Source: Lysinibacillus sp. ZYM-1
Lineage (GTDB): Bacteria > Bacillota > Bacilli > Bacillales_A > Planococcaceae
DNA length: 64,000 nucleotides
Reading direction: 5' to 3'
NCBI RefSeq assembly: GCF_001308875.1
Contig: NZ_KQ465107.1
Span: 124,001 to 188,000 of the forward strand
Positions 9,058-16,985 of this stretch are shown piece by piece. The translations under genes were made by a program, and so were the position numbers. The notes under the pieces are model-generated. The model had not been told where the DNA came from, ran no database searches, and worked only from the letters and a program-made list of their open reading frames with translations. The first letter of the stretch is position 1; each line of letters opens with the position of its first letter.

Positions 9058-10140
9058 TTGCCTAAAATCATTTCTATTAGCACACATCAACCACCTTACA
9101 CATTACAGCAAGCAAATGCAGAGGAACTAACGAAGGAGCTTTTCTATGCAAAGATCCCAAAATTAGAGCGCTATTTAAAGGTTTTTGAAAATGGTGGAAT
9201 TGAAACTCGCCATTTTTGCGTACCACCAGAATGGCATCGTACAAATCACTCCTTTGAGGAACGCAATGATTTATATATTGAACTAGCTACGCAATACAGT
9301 GTAAGCGTCATCCAGGCATGTTTACAAAATGAAGCCTTCTTACGTTCACCCATTTCTCCTGAAGAAATTGATGCCATCATATTTGTTAGTAGTACAGGAA
9401 TTTCAACACCTAGCATTGATGCACGTGTCATGAATAAGCTTCCTTTCACAGATCAGCTTAAACGTATTCCACTATGGGGATTAGGATGTGCAGGTGGAGC
9501 AGCTGGTGTTAGCAGGGCTTATGATTTTTGTAAAGCACACCCAAATGCAAAGGTACTTGTTGTTTGTGTTGAATTATGTAGCCTCACTTTTCAGCCAAAT
9601 GATTTTTCAAAAAGTAATTTAATCGGTGCTTCACTTTTTGCCGACGGTGCCGCTTGTATTCTTGTTTGTGGTGATGAAATAACAATTGACACAAACAAAT
9701 CATCACCACATATTATTGCTACAGGCTCTAAGTGGATGCCAGATTCAGAAAATGTAATGGGTTGGGATGTTAAAAATAATGGACTTCATGTCATCTTTCA
9801 AAAGAGTATCCCTGCTATTATTACAAATTGGCTTGGGCCATTCATTGAACAGTTTCTACTGGAGCAAGGAATTTACAGTGAGCAACTTACGCATTTCATT
9901 GCGCATCCTGGAGGAAAAAAGGTCTTAAAAGCCTATGAAGACACGCTTTATCTTTCTTCCCAAAAAACCGACATTTCTCGGGAAATATTACGCCGACATG
10001 GCAATATGTCGTCGCCAACAGTGTTATATGTATTAGAACAATTTATGTTACAAGAAGGACAAGTGGAGGATACAGGTTTACTCGTCGCTCTTGGCCCTGG
10101 TTTTTGTGCAGAAGCTGTATTATTAAACTGGAGGGAGTAG
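9058..10140 (+). CDS. bpsA: Type III polyketide synthase (BpsA type)
   Basis: Chalcone-synthase-fold enzyme that extends long-chain acyl-CoA with malonyl-CoA to make alkylpyrones/alkylresorcinols. 360 residues. The catalytic Cys is at about 144 (GLGCAGGAAG), the His is in IAHPGGKK and the Asn in RHGNMSSP, giving the full Cys-His-Asn triad. Start is TTG at 9058 with GAGGAG eight bases ahead; no in-frame ATG fits. The next gene begins one base after its stop and encodes the matching methyltransferase, as in B. subtilis bpsA-bpsB. It is divergent from the rsgA leader. Confidence 0.93.
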   Translation: MPKIISISTHQPPYTLQQANAEELTKELFYAKIPKLERYLKVFENGGIETRHFCVPPEWHRTNHSFEERNDLYIELATQYSVSVIQACLQNEAFLRSPISPEEIDAIIFVSSTGISTPSIDARVMNKLPFTDQLKRIPLWGLGCAGGAAGVSRAYDFCKAHPNAKVLVVCVELCSLTFQPNDFSKSNLIGASLFADGAACILVCGDEITIDTNKSSPHIIATGSKWMPDSENVMGWDVKNNGLHVIFQKSIPAIITNWLGPFIEQFLLEQGIYSEQLTHFIAHPGGKKVLKAYEDTLYLSSQKTDISREILRRHGNMSSPTVLYVLEQFMLQEGQVEDTGLLVALGPGFCAEAVLLNWRE

Positions 10141-10141
10141 C

Positions 10142-10684
10142 ATGATCATCTATCTAATTTTGACTCTTGTCATTCTACAAAGATTGACAGAGGTTATCAT
10201 TGCAAAACGTAACGAGAAATGGATGCTTGCTCAAGGAGCTTATGAGGTAGGTAACTCTCACTACCCTTATATGGTCACTATGCATATTAGTTTTTTCTTA
10301 TTTTTAATTGTCGAAGTAGTAACAAATAACAATGGTATTTCGCCCTTATTTCCATTATTTTTTACTTTATTTGTAGCTGTGCAGGCATTGCGTATTTGGT
10401 GTATTCGCTCTTTAGGCACTTTTTGGAATACAAAAATTCTTATTTTACCTGATGCACATGTCGTGCGTAAGGGGCCCTATGAATATATGCGCCACCCTAA
10501 TTATGCTGTCGTTTGTTTGGAAATTCTCCTTCTACCCATTATGTTCCAGGCTTACTTTACAGCGTTTTGCTTTACACTATTAAACATTACAATGCTTTCT
10601 GTGAGAATCCCTGTAGAAGAAAAAGCATTACGTGATGCCACTAATTATAATCGTGTCTTTGAAAAGAAGATTTCGGAATCCTAA
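10142..10684 (+). CDS. bpsB: Isoprenylcysteine-carboxyl-methyltransferase family protein (BpsB type)
   Basis: Integral membrane methyltransferase thought to O-methylate alkylpyrones made by BpsA. 180 residues with about four hydrophobic segments. The C-terminal half carries the ICMT-family pattern: GPYEYMRHPNYAVVCLEI, then an acidic VEEKAL motif near the end. The ATG follows the bpsA stop by one base, and its GGAGGG site lies in the last bpsA codons, so the two are translationally linked. Confidence 0.9.
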   Translation: MIIYLILTLVILQRLTEVIIAKRNEKWMLAQGAYEVGNSHYPYMVTMHISFFLFLIVEVVTNNNGISPLFPLFFTLFVAVQALRIWCIRSLGTFWNTKILILPDAHVVRKGPYEYMRHPNYAVVCLEILLLPIMFQAYFTAFCFTLLNITMLSVRIPVEEKALRDATNYNRVFEKKISES

Positions 10685-10700
10685 CCGAAATCTTCTTTCT
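10662..10700. terminator. Hairpin between convergent bpsB and zagA
   Basis: A 13-bp stem AAGAAGATTTCGG/CCGAAATCTTCTT overlaps the end of bpsB. Both flanks are T-rich but without a long pure T run. Confidence 0.6.
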
Positions 10701-10702
10701 CA

Positions 10703-11896
10703 TTAATGCCATTCCCAGTTAAATGGATCTTGTAGTAGTTCCCATGAGCTGCTAAACTCTTCATCTGTTAATAGACAGTTGTCCAGCTGTTGGATAATGA
10801 GCTCTCTATCCAGATCAATACCAATAAGAACAAGCTGAGTCATACGATCTCCGAACTCATGATCCCAAGCTTCCAACACCTCAGGGCTTTGTTGGAAAAC
10901 ATCTTGCTGTTGAGCTTTCGGTAATGCCGCTACCCAATAAGAAACAGGTTCAATTTTTGCAGATGAACCAGCCTGCGATAGCAATAACGCGACATCTTGA
11001 TGTTTTGCACTCCAAACAATTCCTTTTGCTCGCACAATCGATTCTGGCATTTGGTCACACCACTCAACAAAGCGCATAGGATGGAAGGGTCTTCTACGTG
11101 CATAGGTAAACGAGGATATCCCGTACTCCTCTGTCTCTGGTGTATGATTTTCATGACCTAGTTCCAATTCTTTTAACCAGCCAGCTGATTCTGAGACACG
11201 CTCAAAGTCAAAGCGCCCTGTATTTAAAATTTCAGCAGGGTCAATTTCACCATTAACCGTTCGGATGATTTTTGCTTCAGGCTGTAGCGCACGCAATATA
11301 CGTTCTAAACGATCAAGCTCTTCTACTGATACTACATCACATTTATTTAAAATAAGGACATCACAAAATTCAATTTGATCAATAAGCAGATCTGCAACAT
11401 CACGTTCATCTAATTCCCCAATTGCTTCCTTACGCTCTAACAAGCTCTCCCCTGATCGAAAATCATGCCAAAAACGATGAGCATCCACGACGGTTACCAT
11501 CGTATCCAATTGACAAAATCTCGTTAAATCAATGCCAAGCTCTTCATCTAAATAGCTAAATGTTTGTGCGACTGGAATCGGCTCACTAATCCCCGTCGAT
11601 TCAATCAAAATGTAATCAATATTGCCAAGCTTCGCAAGACGTTCCACCTCCTGTAATAAATCTTCTCGCAATGTACAACAAATACACCCATTGGATAGCT
11701 CCACAAATTTTTCTTCTGTTCGCGAGATCCCACTACCATTGGCAACAAGTTCCGCATCAATATTAATTTCACTCATATCATTCACAATAACAGCAACACG
11801 TAAATCCTTTTCGTTTTGTAGGACATGATTCATCATTGTGGTCTTACCAGAACCTAAGTACCCACTTAATACAGTAACAGGAATTCTCTTTGTCAT
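10703..11896 (-). CDS. zagA: Zinc-responsive GTPase metallochaperone (ZagA/YciC, COG0523)
   Basis: G3E-family GTPase thought to deliver zinc to client enzymes under zinc limitation. 397 residues, the same as B. subtilis YciC/ZagA and similar throughout. P-loop GYLGSGKTT is near residue 12, the zinc-binding CxCC motif is in NGCICCTLREDL (about 69-80), and the guanine-specificity NKCD motif is near 185. A Zur box lies between the Shine-Dalgarno site and the upstream region (11911-11931). It is divergent from the zinc-free L33 gene, which has its own Zur box. Confidence 0.94.
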   Translation of the reverse strand: MTKRIPVTVLSGYLGSGKTTMMNHVLQNEKDLRVAVIVNDMSEINIDAELVANGSGISRTEEKFVELSNGCICCTLREDLLQEVERLAKLGNIDYILIESTGISEPIPVAQTFSYLDEELGIDLTRFCQLDTMVTVVDAHRFWHDFRSGESLLERKEAIGELDERDVADLLIDQIEFCDVLILNKCDVVSVEELDRLERILRALQPEAKIIRTVNGEIDPAEILNTGRFDFERVSESAGWLKELELGHENHTPETEEYGISSFTYARRRPFHPMRFVEWCDQMPESIVRAKGIVWSAKHQDVALLLSQAGSSAKIEPVSYWVAALPKAQQQDVFQQSPEVLEAWDHEFGDRMTQLVLIGIDLDRELIIQQLDNCLLTDEEFSSSWELLQDPFNWEWH

Positions 11897-11910
11897 GTTT
11901 ACAACTCCTT

Positions 11911-11931
11911 AAATCGTAATGATTACTATTT
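11911..11931 (-). promoter_or_regulatory. Zur box upstream of zagA
   Basis: Matches the B. subtilis Zur operator: core TCGTAATGATTACTA with flanking AAA/TTT. One arm ends in TACTA instead of TACGA. Confidence 0.85.
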
Positions 11932-11997
11932 ACAATTTGTAATTAAAACATATAATTTTACAAAATGCAAAGCTTTTTATTACTTGCCAAAATATAC

Positions 11998-12003
11998 TTG
12001 ACA
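11998..12003 (+). promoter_or_regulatory. Probable -35 element for rpmG
   Basis: A perfect TTGACA; possible -10 elements (TATATT or TATTGT) follow at 15-17 bases, just before the second Zur box. Confidence 0.5.
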
Positions 12004-12028
12004 ATTATTCCACTAAATTATATTGTTT

Positions 12029-12049
12029 AAATCGTAATAATTACTATTT
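12029..12049 (+). promoter_or_regulatory. Zur box upstream of rpmG
   Basis: Core TCGTAATAATTACTA with AAA/TTT flanks, almost identical to the zagA box, placed right before the rpmG Shine-Dalgarno AAAGGAGG. Confidence 0.85.
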
Positions 12050-12065
12050 AAAAGGAGGTTCTTTT

Positions 12066-12215
12066 ATGCGCGTACAAGTAACACTAGCCTGCACAGAAAC
12101 CGGTGATAAAAACTATATCACGACGAAAAATAAACGTAATAATCCAGAGAGATTGGAACTTAAAAAGTATTCCCCTCGCTTAAAACGAAACACTTTACAT
12201 CGGGAAACAAAGTAA
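12066..12215 (+). CDS. rpmGC: Ribosomal protein L33, zinc-independent form
   Basis: A 49-residue 50S protein. It reads [20 protein letters not shown], then the usual [10 protein letters not shown], but where zinc-type L33 has a CxxC after KKY this protein has SPRL. Only one Cys (position 9) remains, so it cannot form the zinc site. Zinc-free L33 paralogues are typically made when Zur is released, freeing zinc held in ribosomes. The adjacent Zur box and the divergent zagA fit this. ATG is at 12066 behind AAAGGAGG. Confidence 0.93.
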   Translation: MRVQVTLACTETGDKNYITTKNKRNNPERLELKKYSPRLKRNTLHRETK

Positions 12216-12276
12216 TTTGGACAGTGGTTATTTAATCTTGGTATACAACAGGGTATTTCTTTGATTAAGCAACTGG

Positions 12277-12331
12277 CCCTAAAAAAATAACTGTTTCAAA
12301 AGATTAGGCTTCCCCTCTTTTGAAACAGTGT
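12277..12331 (-). terminator. Terminator of the coiled-coil gene operon
   Basis: A 13-bp stem ACTGTTTCAAAAG/CTTTTGAAACAGT is followed on the - strand by a long T run. Confidence 0.85.
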
Positions 12332-12347
12332 TGTATCTATAACTATG

Positions 12348-13055
12348 CTACTTTCTATTTATTTCAAATGCAAGCTCGTTCAATTTTTGATCGAGTTCAT
12401 CGAGCATTCGTAATCGATCATCAATCTGCTCGTCTAAATTTATTGATTGCCTACTGTTGTCAGTTTGATTTTTATATCCTTTTATCTCATCGGATAATTT
12501 CTTAATTTCTAGATTTTTCGTCTCTAATTCTTTTACTAATTGTTGATAAAGGCTGTCCGCCTCTTCTTTGTCTCTACTTGACTTTTCTATGGTCTCTACG
12601 ATGCTTTCCATTTGTTGACCTGTTACTGTGGTAAAATCATTTAATCTTTTATCTAAACCTTCAATAATTGACTGATAGTTTGTATCTTCATTTGATAGTT
12701 CAATGCTATCCTTTAATAATTTATTTTCAGCTCGCAATTCGTTCAGTTCCTTTAATAATGACTCTATCGAAGCAATTTGTTTTTTTCTTTGTAACTCTCG
12801 CTTTTGTATCTCTTCATCATATGCTTCCAATTCCTTATCAAAATCTCTCTTCAACTTTAAGAGCTCCATCGAAAGATCTTTTCTTAGTTTTGTCAATTGT
12901 ATATTTTCCCGTTCAAGGCGTAGCACTAATGTATAATAGTCACTATCCCTAAGCCTTTTCACTTCATTTTTATATTTAGCTAATTCGGCCCTTAAAAATA
13001 TAATCATTTGTTGGAGTTGTAGAGGATCGCTGTTTTTGACAATATCGTTGTCCAT
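12348..13055 (-). CDS. Long coiled-coil protein of unknown function
   Basis: I do not recognise a family. 235 residues, almost entirely predicted helix with heptad-like Leu/Ile spacing and many charged residues. No signal peptide, no membrane segment, no Cys. Start ATG at 13055 has a perfect AGGAGGTG. It is the third gene of a three-gene unit (13919 to 12348) and lies beside genes that look spore-surface related, so a structural or scaffold role on the spore is possible but only inferred. Confidence 0.75.
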   Translation of the reverse strand: MDNDIVKNSDPLQLQQMIIFLRAELAKYKNEVKRLRDSDYYTLVLRLERENIQLTKLRKDLSMELLKLKRDFDKELEAYDEEIQKRELQRKKQIASIESLLKELNELRAENKLLKDSIELSNEDTNYQSIIEGLDKRLNDFTTVTGQQMESIVETIEKSSRDKEEADSLYQQLVKELETKNLEIKKLSDEIKGYKNQTDNSRQSINLDEQIDDRLRMLDELDQKLNELAFEINRK

Positions 13056-13066
13056 CCTTGCACCTC

Positions 13067-13348
13067 CTAGCCTGAATAACTTTTCAGGATGTCAATTACT
13101 GCCTCAAACTGTACTTTACTGTCTTCTAGCATTTCATCTAGTTGTTTTATCCACTTTGCCTGTAGTTCCACATTATCATGTTGTTCGATGTTCTTCTTTT
13201 CCCCTGAAACAAGATAGCCAATTAATTGATGTAATGTACTTTTTTCAAGAAATGCAAAACTATTGTCTTGTTCATTTCGGCGGCTGAGCTGGTCCTTCAG
13301 CAATTGTTGGATTACGCCACTTAGCTCTTGCTTTTCATTATCACCCAT
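13067..13348 (-). CDS. Small acidic helical protein of unknown function
   Basis: 93 residues, starting MGDNEKQELSG, mostly helical, no Cys or membrane segment. The ATG at 13348 has AGGAGGAAGACA ahead and overlaps the end of the upstream gene by 8 bases, a sign of translational coupling. The longer in-frame start at 13384 lies inside the neighbour and has no ribosome site. Function unknown; it is part of the three-gene unit with the coiled-coil protein. Confidence 0.7.
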   Translation of the reverse strand: MGDNEKQELSGVIQQLLKDQLSRRNEQDNSFAFLEKSTLHQLIGYLVSGEKKNIEQHDNVELQAKWIKQLDEMLEDSKVQFEAVIDILKSYSG

Positions 13349-13919
13349 TGTCTTCCTCCTGTGTCTGTGCCTGACTAATACCATTAAGATTAATAGGGTT
13401 TAATACAACAACACCTTCTGTTAGCTGATCACAATATGTAAAACCCATAATAGTGCCAGAGTACGATAAATTATGGGACCATATAATTTGAAAATTGGTA
13501 AATGAAATCGTTTCATTTGGTTCGATGGTAGATTTTCCTACTGGTCTCAGCCAATACTCCTCTTTGCTCGACTTGTCGTTAAAACGCTCCCAATTACTTT
13601 GCCCTTGCGTCTTTAAATTAGGTGTAAAGTTTTCGTGGACATACCTTCCAGAGAAATAGAATGGCGAATCTTTTGGTAATTGAATGCATAAATATGGATT
13701 TGTGACTGGTGTAGTACCAATATTACGAATATGATAGGAGCCTAAACATAGACTCTCTTGCTCAGAGTCATAGGATATATTGAACGAGGATGTAAAATAA
13801 CTTATAAGGTTGACCTTGTTTGGAATCACCAGCTCCTCTACCAGCTTTTTAATTTCCTGAACATAAGTGTTTGTCTGTTCTTTTAACGCTTGTATCTTGT
13901 CTTCTACACGAATTATCAC
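13341..13919 (-). CDS. Helix plus beta-domain protein of unknown function
   Basis: 192 residues. The first 35 or so form an amphipathic helix (KIQALKEQTNTYVQEIKKL). The rest is beta-rich with many aromatic and polar residues, such as SYHIRNIGTTPVTNPYLCIQ and SFTNFQIIWSHNLSYSGT. No signal peptide. Start is GTG at 13919 behind AAGGGGG. The fold looks like an immunoglobulin-like or jelly-roll module, but that is impression only. First gene of a coupled three-gene unit. Confidence 0.72.
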   Translation of the reverse strand: MIIRVEDKIQALKEQTNTYVQEIKKLVEELVIPNKVNLISYFTSSFNISYDSEQESLCLGSYHIRNIGTTPVTNPYLCIQLPKDSPFYFSGRYVHENFTPNLKTQGQSNWERFNDKSSKEEYWLRPVGKSTIEPNETISFTNFQIIWSHNLSYSGTIMGFTYCDQLTEGVVVLNPINLNGISQAQTQEEDNG

Positions 13920-13942
13920 TTCTTGCCCCCTTACTAAGGTTC

Positions 13943-13972
13943 ATAAAAAAAAGAGAGGATTATCCTCTCTTC
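13943..13972 (-). terminator. Terminator of the Cys-containing beta protein gene
   Basis: Stem AGAGAGGATAATCCTCTCT on the - strand followed by eight T. It separates this gene from the three-gene unit downstream. Confidence 0.85.
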
Positions 13973-14004
13973 ATGATATGACTTTCCTCTATTTATTAGC
14001 ACCA

Positions 14005-14655
14005 TTAACCAACAGTTGGGAAAATAACGGGGCATTGTTGTGGACGAACCGCAGTTGGACATGTGAATGGTAAATCTGCTCTTGGCTCGCAGAAAGTTGC
14101 TAAGAATTCAACTGTAACAGGGAATGTAGATTGAATACTTTGGCAAACAGCAACAGTAATTGTTAACGCAGAGAATGTGATTGTACCTACTGCAGTACCT
14201 GTTCCAACAGTAAGTGATCCAGTCGTACATACGAAGCAATCTAAATCTGTATATAGAATTTCTACATCTGTACCTTTAGGTGCACATAATGTTACTTGCT
14301 CACAGCGTGAAACAGGAATTTCAGTGCTTGTGAACATTGTTCCATTTGGTAAGGTAACTACGATCGTAAGAATGAAATTCTTTTGAATATTTAAATGTTG
14401 CAGACAAACAGTTGATCCATCAATAGAGAATTGGCGATTCTCACGGTTCAGAATCACAATTGGATTTGTAGCTGCTGGAATTACTCGACAAGTAACAATA
14501 GCACCTGTTAAGTCAGTAGTTGCTGTAACACCTGGGAATGTAATTGGTCCAGTAGGTGAAATATCAAACGACATTTCCTTTACAATCCAGTCGTATACCT
14601 TATCAACATTTATACAGATTAGTTCCTGCACTTGGGATGGCATATGTTCTTGCAT
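14005..14655 (-). CDS. Beta-rich Cys-containing protein, probable spore-surface component
   Basis: 216 residues, no signal peptide or membrane helix. Thr/Val-rich beta strands alternate with about ten Cys (for example CRVIP, TVCLQ, RCEQVTLC, DCFVC, FCEPRADLPFTC). This pattern is common in disulphide-linked spore coat and exosporium proteins. ATG at 14655 with GGAGGTG ahead. A CATATGCTA sequence upstream (14702-14694 on the - strand) fits the -10 consensus CATANNNTA of sigma-E/sigma-K, but I could not place a convincing -35. Assignment to the spore surface is inferred from composition and the BclB-like neighbour. Confidence 0.7.
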   Translation of the reverse strand: MQEHMPSQVQELICINVDKVYDWIVKEMSFDISPTGPITFPGVTATTDLTGAIVTCRVIPAATNPIVILNRENRQFSIDGSTVCLQHLNIQKNFILTIVVTLPNGTMFTSTEIPVSRCEQVTLCAPKGTDVEILYTDLDCFVCTTGSLTVGTGTAVGTITFSALTITVAVCQSIQSTFPVTVEFLATFCEPRADLPFTCPTAVRPQQCPVIFPTVG

Positions 14656-14693
14656 CCTTTTGACACCTCCATAAAATTTTTATCTTTCGTTTG

Positions 14694-14702
14694 TAGCATA
14701 TG
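14694..14702 (-). promoter_or_regulatory. Possible sporulation sigma -10 element
   Basis: CATATGCTA on the - strand matches CATANNNTA, 39 bases ahead of the ATG at 14655. No clear -35. Confidence 0.35.
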
Positions 14703-14769
14703 TTTTTCAGCTATAAGTGCATGGGCTATTACATTGGATATTTATTAAAATCAGCAACGATCATTTTTA

Positions 14770-14778
14770 CATACAATA
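14770..14778 (+). promoter_or_regulatory. Possible sporulation sigma -10 element
   Basis: CATACAATA matches the sigma-E/sigma-K -10 consensus, about 100 bases ahead of the ATG at 14882. No clear -35, so tentative. Confidence 0.35.
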
Positions 14779-14881
14779 CTTTCTTTATAGTAAGACTAAA
14801 ATGTTGAAAGAACCGGTATATTTGTAACAGAAAGTAAATATTTTTAATAAACTAATAATGGACTGAAAGGGGTGAACTACA

Positions 14882-16069
14882 ATGGAAGAGTCAAAATTGT
14901 ATACCACTCAAGAAATTGAAAATTTAAAGCAAAAAATTGAAACCTATAGAGAATCGTTAACTTCATTAAAAATGGGGACGTCCATTGAAGATTTCCTTTA
15001 TATGAAGCAGGAGTTTGATGGACTGAAAACACAGATGGCTCATTTAGAGGGGATCACAGAGACTTTGGATACTAAACAAAATTCATATATAAAAGGATAT
15101 GATGATCAAATAAAGCTTCTTTCAATACAGCTTGAGTCTCTGAATCAAACCATTGAAGGAATGAATCAAGAGATTTTAGCGGTTTTAAACAAATTAGTAA
15201 CTGTTGAAGGAAATGATACACCAACCATCTCTCCCACCATTGAAATGCCTTCTCAAACTTCGGCTACTCTTTTACCTAGACAACCTAGAATGACACAGAC
15301 AGCAGATCAAACTACGATTACATCAGCACAACCATCTTATAGAATGCTGCAAGGTTTGGCAGGTAAAGCCACAAACCACAAACCAAATGTAAATGACGGC
15401 GCTCCCTCTCCTCACAATGGTCTATATGGAACTAAACCTGAAGAGCGGCATTTTAATCAGCAATATTTTCAATCAATCAATACGCACCCAAGCCAAATAT
15501 ACAATGGTTTATACAGAAACACGACAGTTGAATCCACCTTCCATTTTAAAAATGCTACGGATGCAAAGGAAGTTCCAGTAAGTGTTTATGATCCATCTAC
15601 TGTACAGCCTACTCCAAGTGAAGAAAACATCGAGAATGATCCTTTACAATCTTCTACTGTTCATGAGTCGGATAGTACTGAAGCCGAAACGTTAGATAAT
15701 CCTATCGAGGCTATGCATAATGAAAATGAACGTAACAATCTTGAGATTTCCAAAGTATCTAAAGAATCGTTTGAACAAATTATTTCAGAGCTGCCTAGTG
15801 AGCCTGTTAGTCAAGACATTGCAGCAATAGCTAGCGAGCCTCTAAACCAAGTCATTTCAGAAGCAATAGCACAACCTGCTGACACATATCATTCTCCTTC
15901 ATTGGAAACAGAAAAATATGTTGAAGTGTATCATGCTGGAGCAGCCTATGAGGTTCATCCGTCCCTTGAAGAAGAGAATACGCAACCTGAACCTGTAAAC
16001 AAGCCGATCGAGGAAGAAAATAAGAAGGGAAAAAGCTCATTTTTCGATTTCTTTAAAAGATGGAGTTAA
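14882..16069 (+). CDS. Coiled-coil and disordered protein with an aromatic/basic C-terminal tail, unknown function
   Basis: 395 residues, three parts. About 1-110 is coiled coil. About 110-370 is low-complexity Ser/Thr/Pro/Glu-rich, with a twice-used HNGLYGTKPEE / YNGLYRNTTVE type segment (near 178 and 207) and Glu-Pro-rich repeats such as SEPVSQDI/SEPLNQVI. The tail KKGKSSFFDFFKRWS is amphipathic and could dock on a membrane or a protein. No Cys, no signal peptide. ATG behind AAAGGGGTG. It is divergent from the Cys-rich gene and just upstream of the BclB-like gene. Not a recognised family; a spore assembly or linker role is conceivable. Confidence 0.72.
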   Translation: MEESKLYTTQEIENLKQKIETYRESLTSLKMGTSIEDFLYMKQEFDGLKTQMAHLEGITETLDTKQNSYIKGYDDQIKLLSIQLESLNQTIEGMNQEILAVLNKLVTVEGNDTPTISPTIEMPSQTSATLLPRQPRMTQTADQTTITSAQPSYRMLQGLAGKATNHKPNVNDGAPSPHNGLYGTKPEERHFNQQYFQSINTHPSQIYNGLYRNTTVESTFHFKNATDAKEVPVSVYDPSTVQPTPSEENIENDPLQSSTVHESDSTEAETLDNPIEAMHNENERNNLEISKVSKESFEQIISELPSEPVSQDIAAIASEPLNQVISEAIAQPADTYHSPSLETEKYVEVYHAGAAYEVHPSLEEENTQPEPVNKPIEEENKKGKSSFFDFFKRWS

Positions 16070-16085
16070 ATTTAACATTCTATAA

Positions 16086-16127
16086 AACATCCACTATGTA
16101 TGAAAAATACATAGTGGATGTTTTTAT
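16086..16127 (+). terminator. Terminator after coiled-coil/disordered gene
   Basis: A 14-bp stem ACATCCACTATGTA/TACATAGTGGATGT followed by five T. Confidence 0.9.
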
Positions 16128-16239
16128 GTTTCAAATAAAAGCTGGCTTTAAGAAATCATTGAATTTATAGGTAAAGTAGATATTTGCCCTCCCCACTCTT
16201 TCACATATGAATAGAATAATGAAGAAAGGGGGTGTAAAA

Positions 16240-16863
16240 ATGTGTTTAAATAATTCAATGTGTGGCTGTTCATGTAACGGCCATGGTAATGGGGAGTGTA
16301 CAGCACTTGGACCATTTGTAGCAATTGATGCTGCATGTATTCCGCCAGCAGTTAACACAGGTTCAATAATCGCATTTTCTTCAGGTTTAACTACAGTTGC
16401 ATTAGCTACTGTTGGTGCTGGAGTTATTGATGTGCCTTGGCTTGTTGGATTCGGTTCAGCTGTTCCAGGCGTTGCTATTTTAGGCAATACTCTAGACTTA
16501 TCAGGTGTTGTCACAGAGGCATTTGTTGTGCCAAGAGCTGGTAATATAACAGCTATTTCTGCATCTTTTTCTGCTTTCTTAGGCGCAGCAATTGTAGGAA
16601 CAACAACATTAAGAGCGCAAATTTATCGTGCACCGGCAGGAAGTAACGTATACACTGCTACAGGCGCAGTAGTAGACTTAGCTCCGCCACTTACTGGACC
16701 TTTAAGCGCTGGAGAAATTACATTTGGTTCAGCTAATGTTGCTCCAGTTCCAGTTGTTACAGGTGATAAGTTAGTTATGGTATTCTCAATTGCAGCAACA
16801 ACAGGAGTTACTGTAGCACAAATTGTTACAGGAACAGCAAGTGCAGGTATTACCATCTCATAA
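16240..16863 (+). CDS. BclB C-terminal-domain exosporium-like protein without collagen repeats
   Basis: 207 residues. After a short Cys-rich head (MCGCSCNGHGNGEC) comes a single beta-sandwich domain like the C-terminal domain of exosporium glycoprotein BclB: SGLTTVALATVGAG, VGFGSAVPGVAILGNTLDLS, VPRAGNITAISASFSAF, then VTGDKLVMVFS. In BclB this domain follows a long Gly-X-X collagen region, which is absent here. Start is the ATG at 16240 with AAGGGGGTG; the frame opens earlier at 16207 but has no site there. It could form the trimeric knob of a spore surface layer, held by head Cys. No sigma-K promoter could be placed with confidence. Confidence 0.85.
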   Translation: MCLNNSMCGCSCNGHGNGECTALGPFVAIDAACIPPAVNTGSIIAFSSGLTTVALATVGAGVIDVPWLVGFGSAVPGVAILGNTLDLSGVVTEAFVVPRAGNITAISASFSAFLGAAIVGTTTLRAQIYRAPAGSNVYTATGAVVDLAPPLTGPLSAGEITFGSANVAPVPVVTGDKLVMVFSIAATTGVTVAQIVTGTASAGITIS

Positions 16864-16913
16864 AAAGCTTCCAGTCTAAATTAATCACTATCAAATAATA
16901 GTTACTTAACACT

Positions 16914-16966
16914 AAGGTTGGCCTCTTGTATTAGTAAATAACTAGAGGTCAACTTGCTATTTTTTC
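16914..16966 (+). terminator. Terminator after BclB-like gene
   Basis: Imperfect stem GTTGGCCTC/GAGGTCAAC with a T run after it on the + strand. Confidence 0.7.
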
Positions 16967-16985
16967 TTGTATTTAGACATCTTAT

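Noticed and set aside
12029-12049. Zur boxes as possible PerR or Fur boxes
   Set aside because: The TCGTAAT..ATTAC core and the zinc-linked genes on both sides fit Zur; the true Fur boxes in the window have the GATAATGATTATC-type core.
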